From assembly GCF_001949145.1 (NCBI RefSeq), contig NW_019091361.1, forward strand, positions 1,964,866 to 1,989,896: DNA of 25,031 nt. The letters run 5' to 3'. The notes beneath the pieces were generated by a model. That model was not told where the DNA came from and did no database searches. It was given only the letters and a program-made list of their open reading frames with translations. The position numbers were made by a program, and so were the translations under genes. Every line of letters starts with the position of its first letter. Position 1 is the first letter of the stretch. Positions 19,847 through 25,031 of this stretch are shown here, one piece after another. The stretch is from Acanthaster planci. Its lineage: Eukaryota; Echinodermata; Asteroidea; Valvatida; Acanthasteridae.

Positions 19847-21509
19847 CTGGAGGAAACATTGGGCAATGTGTCCAGGTATAAACATGTACATTTAGAAGAG
19901 AACATTCTATATTGGGATCTAACAGGGCGTGGTAAGAAGCAAGGTGATGAGTCACAGACAGGGGAGAACACAGCGGGAGAAATCTCAATTACATGTTTCT
20001 GGCTGCAATGCCAAATGGTACCCTCGGTATCAAGAGGCTCCAACCGCATCAAAGTAGTGACGTAAGTTCAACAACTCAACGGTAACATAATTATAGTAAT
20101 GCTCTCCACCTACAAATACTGGTACATGTATGTCCCATTACAATCTCCAAGTATATGTGTCAAGCGACATGTAATTCACACTAATGCCTCAATATGAAGT
20201 TCACCGTACCCAAGCAATTCTTTTCCCGCACAGGAAAACCATTCTTAAGATTTTATCCTTACATGTGTACAGCATGTGAAAAAATCTCCACACGTAGTGC
20301 ATGTGCAGGAAAAAGGTGCGTAATATGTATCAAGGATTCCATCAAAGACCACTTTTAAATTTCAACTAGTTGAAACCAAACAGCCACACATTTGCACACT
20401 AGCCTTATTAGTTTGAAAAGTGGATTCTTTAGAAGTGTGTGCCCAATAGGATACCGTACATCACTGATTTCAAGGCTCGCCCTAAAAAGCCACATGAACC
20501 AGTACATGGTCTACATGTCAATGATGAAAGTGAATGATTTGGCGTGTTGATGAGCATCAGACTGGACTGCACTTCATCTTGCAGTTTTTGCACTGAATTT
20601 TCTTTTTGGGATTATTATTAAAAATCTCAGGATAAACTTGAAAGCTGGGCTCCATTTGTTTGTGCCAAATATGGTGAAAATTTTAAATCGAAATAGTCAA
20701 ATACAAAAAACAAAAGTCTCGCTACGGAATTCTGTTACTCATGGAAAATGGAGCAGAACAAGATAATAAGAAGACTACCATTTGCACAAATAAAATCCAG
20801 GAAAAAATTGACGAAAATCAATTATATAAAAGTGCCTTCAGACTGTAAACAGGGAGCCAACACAACTGTGCTGTATTATGACATACAGCACTTCACTCTC
20901 CAATGAGCCAATTTGGTATTCCAACCATGCTTGCCCAAAATGACACGCATCCGAGGTCATTTTGGAACAGCGATATGCACGAGCAAGGTCTTCCTAATCA
21001 GCTCGGCCATACGCAGATGCCCGTGTATGCTTTGTTCTCCAATGACCTCGCCTGTTTGAAAGACCAAACTGGCCCAATCAACTCGCCCGAGCTCCACAAT
21101 GACCGCAGCGTGAATGGTAGATGACTTTGAAGCACAGTGAATGAAATGGACTGCTGACCCTTTCAATACCATACAGATCGGTTGGCTCTGCAAAGTGAAC
21201 CTCAAGATTACACATGTCAGGAGCCCAAGCCAGAAAAATTCCAGCGATTGCTAGCAACCAATTTCATTTCAAACTAATAACCACATCCGAAATACTTGTT
21301 TAAAAAAATGTGGGTCAAACTGCGGGTCAAACTGTCTTCATCATGCAGAAGAAATAAAGCAACGCTGTTTTGTAAAACTAGGTTCTTCCCTCTGAGATGA
21401 ATAATCCAAGGATCTGATGGTGGCGAATCACCTTGCGCACATGATACCATATAGTAATGAAAGGGCCGATACACACAGCAGAAAAGCAAGCGCAACTACA
21501 GAGACTCAC
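19847..21509 (-). other. DAPK-like gene intron of 1663 bp
   Basis: This is a phase 0 intron. Its part at 20880-21210 looks less AT-rich than the flanks and is open in several frames. It includes a hairpin with perfect 10-bp arms (20935-20944 and 20956-20965). No conserved protein was recognised there. Confidence 0.7.
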
Positions 21510-21590
21510 CCCGTCCAGATTGCCTGTGGTGCTGCGGATTTTGGCATTTTTTGAGAGTCGGCAGCATATTGAGACCACCTTCATTGATTG
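21510..21590 (-). CDS. DAPK-like kinase, calmodulin-binding exon 2
   Basis: This exon of 81 bp (27 codons, phase 0 to phase 0) follows a TTTGTTCTCTACAG acceptor and is followed by GGG|GTGAGT. It opens QSMKVVSICCRLSKNAK, the direct continuation of KKRWK in the previous exon, and matches QSVRLISLCQRLSRS in human DAPK1, including the hydrophobic spacing that clamps calmodulin. It ends IRSTTGNLDG, a Ser/Thr/Gly-rich linker with no recognised motif. The intron position directly after (R/K)-W-K fits the boundary of the calmodulin helix. Role and location are inferred from the family: Ca2+/calmodulin relief of autoinhibition in a cytosolic or cytoskeletal kinase. No other family fits the three exons read together. 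Confidence 0.88.
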
Positions 21591-22280
21591 CTGTAGAGAA
21601 CAAATAGCAGTTGAAAAAAATGTACAGCCTGAAGTTCGGATTGCATAAAAATCGTGAGACAAACCAAAAATTTCAGCAGATCTACTCAAGATTAGCTAGC
21701 ATTGACTAACTCATGGTTTACACGAAAAAATGTTGCAGACACAAAAGAGGCTTGACTTGGATGGGTGGAGGGGGTTCATTGCCTCAAATACTGAAAGTTA
21801 CTTTCAAAGACCTTTAAAGGGAAATGGTTATTTCTTTCCCAACTGGGACTGTTGTGCTGCTTGGCAGAGGGGCGCAATAAATCCATCTGCAGTATTGTGA
21901 GTTGTGTGACAAAAATTGGCCAAACACTCTCCCACTGGGAAGAGGACAGCTTGCATTTACATCTGGGAAAAGGACAGCCTGTATTTATATCTTTCCATTA
22001 TTCCATCGACAACATTGCTCAAAATCAAGGTAGTAGAAAACCGCCTTGCAGTTTCAATCAACACAGTGCTTTTGATTTCTAAAAATCATGTCAAATAAAT
22101 ACTGTACTTATAACACAACCCAGTCTCTTTTGTTGATGGCAAGACCAATCATATCAAAGCCCTACATTGAAACGTACATGTACATTTCAAAGCACGATTT
22201 AGCTTGGGTATTAAGAGAAGCATTAAAGGCACTGATGGGCCAATGCACGAAGCCAAAAAAAGAAAGCATTAGCGTTGTAC
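21591..22280 (-). other. DAPK-like gene intron of 690 bp
   Basis: This phase 0 intron splits the calmodulin-binding region directly after the KKRWK motif. No repeat or additional exon was recognised in it. Confidence 0.8.
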
Positions 22281-22370
22281 CTTCCACCTTTTCTTGGCAT
22301 TGAATCGTCTCAGGTTCTCTGTATTAACATGCGAGCTGTCTCGGAGTTGTCGCTGTATCTTATTGGACGG
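22281..22370 (-). CDS. DAPK-like kinase, autoregulatory/calmodulin-binding exon 1
   Basis: This is an exon of 90 bp (30 codons, phase 0 at both ends) behind a very strong acceptor, a run of ten T followed by CAG; the donor is AAG|GTACAA. It starts PSNKIQRQLRDSS and ends NTENLRRFNAKKRWK. Aligned without gaps to the segment after the kinase domain of human DAPK1 (PKDTQQALSRKAS..., then NMEKFKKFAARKKWK), it has the same length and the same basic-aromatic pattern. This segment folds back on the kinase as a pseudosubstrate and binds Ca2+/calmodulin in known DAPKs. The Ser at exon residue 13 lines up with DAPK1 Ser308, the inhibitory autophosphorylation site. MLCKs have a similar ARRKW motif, but the gap-free spacing from HxWIK to KKRWK favours DAPK1/DAPK2. 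DAPK3 lacks this segment. Confidence 0.9.
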
Positions 22371-22730
22371 CTGAAAAAAAAAGGCAAACCATCTTTAATG
22401 TCCATCGTTTGGGATGAGGTTAATTTCCGCTCATTTCGATTTGCAGCTTGGGTCGAAATATTGCACTGTGTTTGCGTTTTACTCTCGATAATCAGGGTGC
22501 GAGAAAATGTTTCACATGCATTTCTCTCTGATGATATTAAGCAAATGGACAATGTTTCCCTTTTTACCACAATTTAAAAGACCACTTGATGTGGGAGTAT
22601 ACTCCCAGCCTAAATGTGACTATGCTCTTGCTCGACAATGGGTACACTCCTGCCATTCATGCATTCAGGAGTGTAATTGTATTAACATACTGCAAAGTTT
22701 GAGCAGTCAGCCTGCAAAGTACATAATAAG

Positions 22731-22952
22731 GGTCATTCTATAAATTTGGGGTCCCAAAAGTGTGACATGTTTAATGTCCCTGTAACACCTGACTTGTGCA
22801 ATTTGACATGAATGCATGTACATCATTAAAACTGATTGCGGACTATATTTTACCCTTTAGTTGGCAGGACATATGCATTACAGAATCACTTTTGGAAACT
22901 AAAGAACGTGTTCCAAACTGAAACATGGGACCTCAAACACATAGAATGACCA
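22731..22952. mobile_element. 222-bp MITE with 26-bp terminal inverted repeats
   Basis: Left terminus 22731-22756 starts GGTCATTCTAT and continues with TTTGGGGTCCCA. The right terminus 22927-22952 is its inverse, with 22 of 26 positions matching. The interior is AT-rich and non-coding. It lies inside the DAPK-like intron. A plus-strand donor-like GTAAGTG at 23027 and the open frame before it overlap its right end and are therefore dismissed. No clear target duplication was identified. Confidence 0.78.
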
Positions 22953-23563
22953 TATCAACAATGCCAATGATATGTCCCCCTAAAAATAATGATGAATGGA
23001 TGGAACTTGAAGCTTACTTTATGTGGTAAGTGCATGTGTTTAATTAGTAAATGGAGAGATGAATGATGACAACAATAACATAATGGGCTTAGAGCAATGA
23101 ATTACACTGCAACAGATCCACTCCAGTGAACTGATTTGTGTTCGACTAGAACAGTACAGCATCCCATGGGCTCATGTGCTGGCACTGTTCTCCATTCAAT
23201 CATCAATGAACACTGCCCTCTTGTGGTCCTAACAATTTAACAAGTACAGCAAAAAATATTTATAGAGTTATGACTAATGGCCCATCCATCATTTCTCTGT
23301 TCATATAGGTCAGAGCTGAGGGATCCATTTAATGTAATTAGATCAGAAGTGAAACTGGTAAACATAAAAAGGTTTGAAAACTCCTGGTTGAAAACATGGA
23401 TCAGAGTGTAGAGATTTTTTCTTTCCACTTCTTCGGTTACAATCATGGAAACACATTTTACCCCTCAGGTTTTCAAATACATGTAAGTAGAATGTGTGAA
23501 TTAATTATTTCAAACGTGGAAACAATGTCCTGACACGGAATGGCTGATTACCGCAGAGACTCT

Positions 23564-23682
23564 GGCCGTGTCCAAAACCGGCTTCCAGGGCTACGGCTAG
23601 GTCTATCGTCTAAGCGTCTCCACACATTTCCAATGGAGCGAAGACCTAGACCTAGCTTTAAACAATAGATTTGGACGCAGCC
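23564..23682. mobile_element. 119-bp GGCCGTGTCCGAA inverted-repeat element, copy 3
   Basis: It has the same length and internal arms as the copy at 15602-15720 (15 substitutions, no gaps) and the same orientation. The CTAGGTCT/AGACCTAG arms are intact. It lies in the DAPK-like intron. Confidence 0.82.
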
Positions 23683-24205
23683 TCTGACAGTGGATGCCAC
23701 ATGCAAGTGCAGGAGCCAGACTTGATGGCAAATAGACCAGCAAACTCACGCTTTAAAGCTCAGGCCAAAGAGTAAGTGGGTCATAAATACATATATGTCA
23801 TTTTCAGTTGTATCGTTTAGCAATATGGAGGAATTTAAAGAACATGGGTCCATGCTTATATTTAATGAGAGACTGCAAGAGGTCTGGTATGGTCCAAAAT
23901 GTCAGTTTTTCCTGAACAAATGCTGTCTAGCTATTAGTTTTCCTACCATATCAAGTATGTGAACGCAATATGAGCCTCTGGGGAATTATAGCTGTCTTCA
24001 TGTGGTGCCAGACATTTTTCTTGATGTCTCGACTTGTCGTCAGCAGGCTGTCTTCTGACGACGACTAGAGTACAGCTGAAATGTTCCCAGCTCCTTGAAG
24101 AGACAACAGTCTCCTCAGAGATGCATTACACAGCATGACCACAGACCAACGCTAATATTCCCACATTTAAAAAAAAAAAGAGAGGCAATCATAAAAATGC
24201 ATTAC

Positions 24206-24251
24206 CTTGATCCAGATGTGGTTCAGACAGTCGTCAACGGAAGCTCTTCGG
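24206..24251 (-). CDS. DAPK-like kinase, exon for the end of the kinase domain
   Basis: This internal coding exon of 46 bp begins after a TTATCTCCAG acceptor and ends at an AAG|GTAATG donor. It enters in phase 2 (one base completes a codon) and leaves in phase 0. It reads RRASVDDCLNHIWIK, which matches the last helix of CaMK-type kinase domains: the R-x-(T/S)-hydrophobic-x-(D/E)-x-L-x-H-x-W-I pattern, for example KRMTIQDSLQHPWIK in human DAPK1. The usual Pro in H-P-W is Ile here, a mild oddity. The exon carries none of the catalytic residues; those exons (glycine loop, HRD, DFG) must lie above position 25031. It is the first visible exon of the minus-strand gene, and the next exon starts in the same phase. 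The family assignment rests mainly on this exon plus the next two. Confidence 0.88.
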
Positions 24252-25031
24252 CTGGAGATAAGGAAAGTTAAATCAACCGGTAATACACTGATGAGGATTA
24301 TGACGGATTCGAAACAACCTTTTTGTGATTCAATAACCTGGTGCTGCTGAATAGAACGTGTAGGATAGGTCACACAGTTTAAATAATTTGCTGACATTGT
24401 TGAAATCTGCAGCAACTTAAACTTTCAGGAGTAAGATGATCGGGGATAAGAAAGAGTACTAATCTGACTTTCTTTTGCTGATTTGTCATTTCTAGGCCTT
24501 GCTGCACATGAATCAGTGAGTGCATGTCCTGGAAATACATGTGTACCTCTTCTTCAGTCATACATGTAAATGTACACACAGGTATATACATGTATATGTA
24601 CTGTGTGTGGACATTCCTTTTTTGTTGTGTAAGTAAGGGAACTCAGTAAAATTACCCATTTTTCTTAAACAGCAGGCATTATTTCAAGCTGGATTTTGTT
24701 GACAGTTTCCTTGACTTTTCCTCTTCAACTTGTTCCATATAACCCTGACCTAAAAATGCCTCTAAGCCTGTTCTTCAGTGAAGGAAAAAACACCTTGCAT
24801 GGACCTACATGTACCATGTGTACAGCTTGATCCACACAAGGTTCATACTGTCTGGACCTTTTTTCGTTCTCAAGTCCTCATATACCCTGTACAGTAGAGA
24901 GCCTACAAGGCACATCAATGTTACCATTTAATATTCAAAAACATAAATATACACTACAAGAATATGGTTGGAATGAGATTATGTATTATACTTTAATTAC
25001 ATGTACTTATAATCCAAAGCAGTACAGACTC
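24252..25031 (-). other. DAPK-like gene intron, 5' part open at window end
   Basis: This is the intron upstream of the first visible exon; it continues beyond the window. I searched it on the minus strand for the preceding kinase segment (the LLxKDP motif expected before RRAS) and found none. It holds a CATGTAC-type repeat patch at 24560-24601 and AT-rich sequence otherwise. Confidence 0.7.
24560..24601. repeat. ACATGTA/TATATACATGTATATGTA palindromic patch
   Basis: This is alternating-purine-pyrimidine sequence of the CATGTA type, with a self-complementary TATACATGTATA core. Confidence 0.55.

Larger units (their letters stand above)
22371..24205 (-). other. DAPK-like gene intron of 1835 bp carrying two mobile-element copies
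   Basis: It lies between a GTAATG donor and a T-tract CAG acceptor, both phase 0. It contains the 222-bp MITE at 22731-22952 and a copy of the 119-bp element at 23564-23682. No other coding segment was recognised. Confidence 0.75.

Noticed and set aside
20957-21205. Minus-strand ORF containing GHLRMAELIRK, resembling an ankyrin-repeat phrase
   Set aside because: The rest of the frame lacks the ankyrin consensus, so the resemblance is taken as coincidence despite the DAPK context.
22921-23028. Plus-strand exon-like frame ending at GTG|GTAAGTG
   Set aside because: Its upstream part is the right terminal repeat of the 222-bp MITE, and the acceptor lacks a pyrimidine tract.

Overview
This window looks like non-coding-rich nuclear DNA of a marine invertebrate animal, most likely a deuterostome such as an echinoderm or hemichordate. 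The reasons are spliced genes with GT..AG introns, AT-rich spacer packed with CATGTAC/TACATGTA palindromes, and several short inverted-repeat (MITE-like) elements of the kind common in those genomes. The taxon is an inference. Nothing bacterial is present: no operons, no long ORFs. Nearly all open frames of 60-150 codons are chance.

The best supported gene is on the minus strand from beyond 25031 down to about 15930. It encodes the 3' part of a death-associated protein kinase (DAPK family, calmodulin-regulated Ser/Thr kinase). Five exons can be read: 24206-24251 (last helix of the kinase domain), 22281-22370 and 21510-21590 (autoinhibitory, calmodulin-binding segment), 19730-19846 (Ser/Lys-rich tail) and 16140-16253 (acidic C-terminus with stop). 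All have good splice sites and agreeing phases. The rest of the kinase domain lies outside the window. No ankyrin, ROC/COR or death-domain exon was recognised, so the visible isoform is a short, DAPK2-like architecture with an unfamiliar tail.

The left part (1 to about 10030) carries plus-strand exon-like segments with good splice signals but no recognised family: 1888-1993, 6187-6256, 9522-9662 and 9995-10028. The last two join in frame and end at a stop, so an unidentified plus-strand gene seems to converge on the DAPK gene. The 10-16 kb stretch between them holds repeats only: a decayed tandem array (12250-13250), a 257-bp MITE (14055-14311) and a 119-bp element (15602-15720).

Repeat content: three members of a ~119-bp inverted-repeat family (3162, 15602, 23564), a 222-bp MITE with 26-bp terminal repeats inside a DAPK intron (22731-22952), a perfect 17-bp inverted pair spanning 4920-5190, a possible 439-bp element (1231-1669), a 36-bp tandem duplication (11271-11342) and many CATGTAC blocks. 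All exon calls come from reading splice signals and frames by eye. No transcript data or database search was available.
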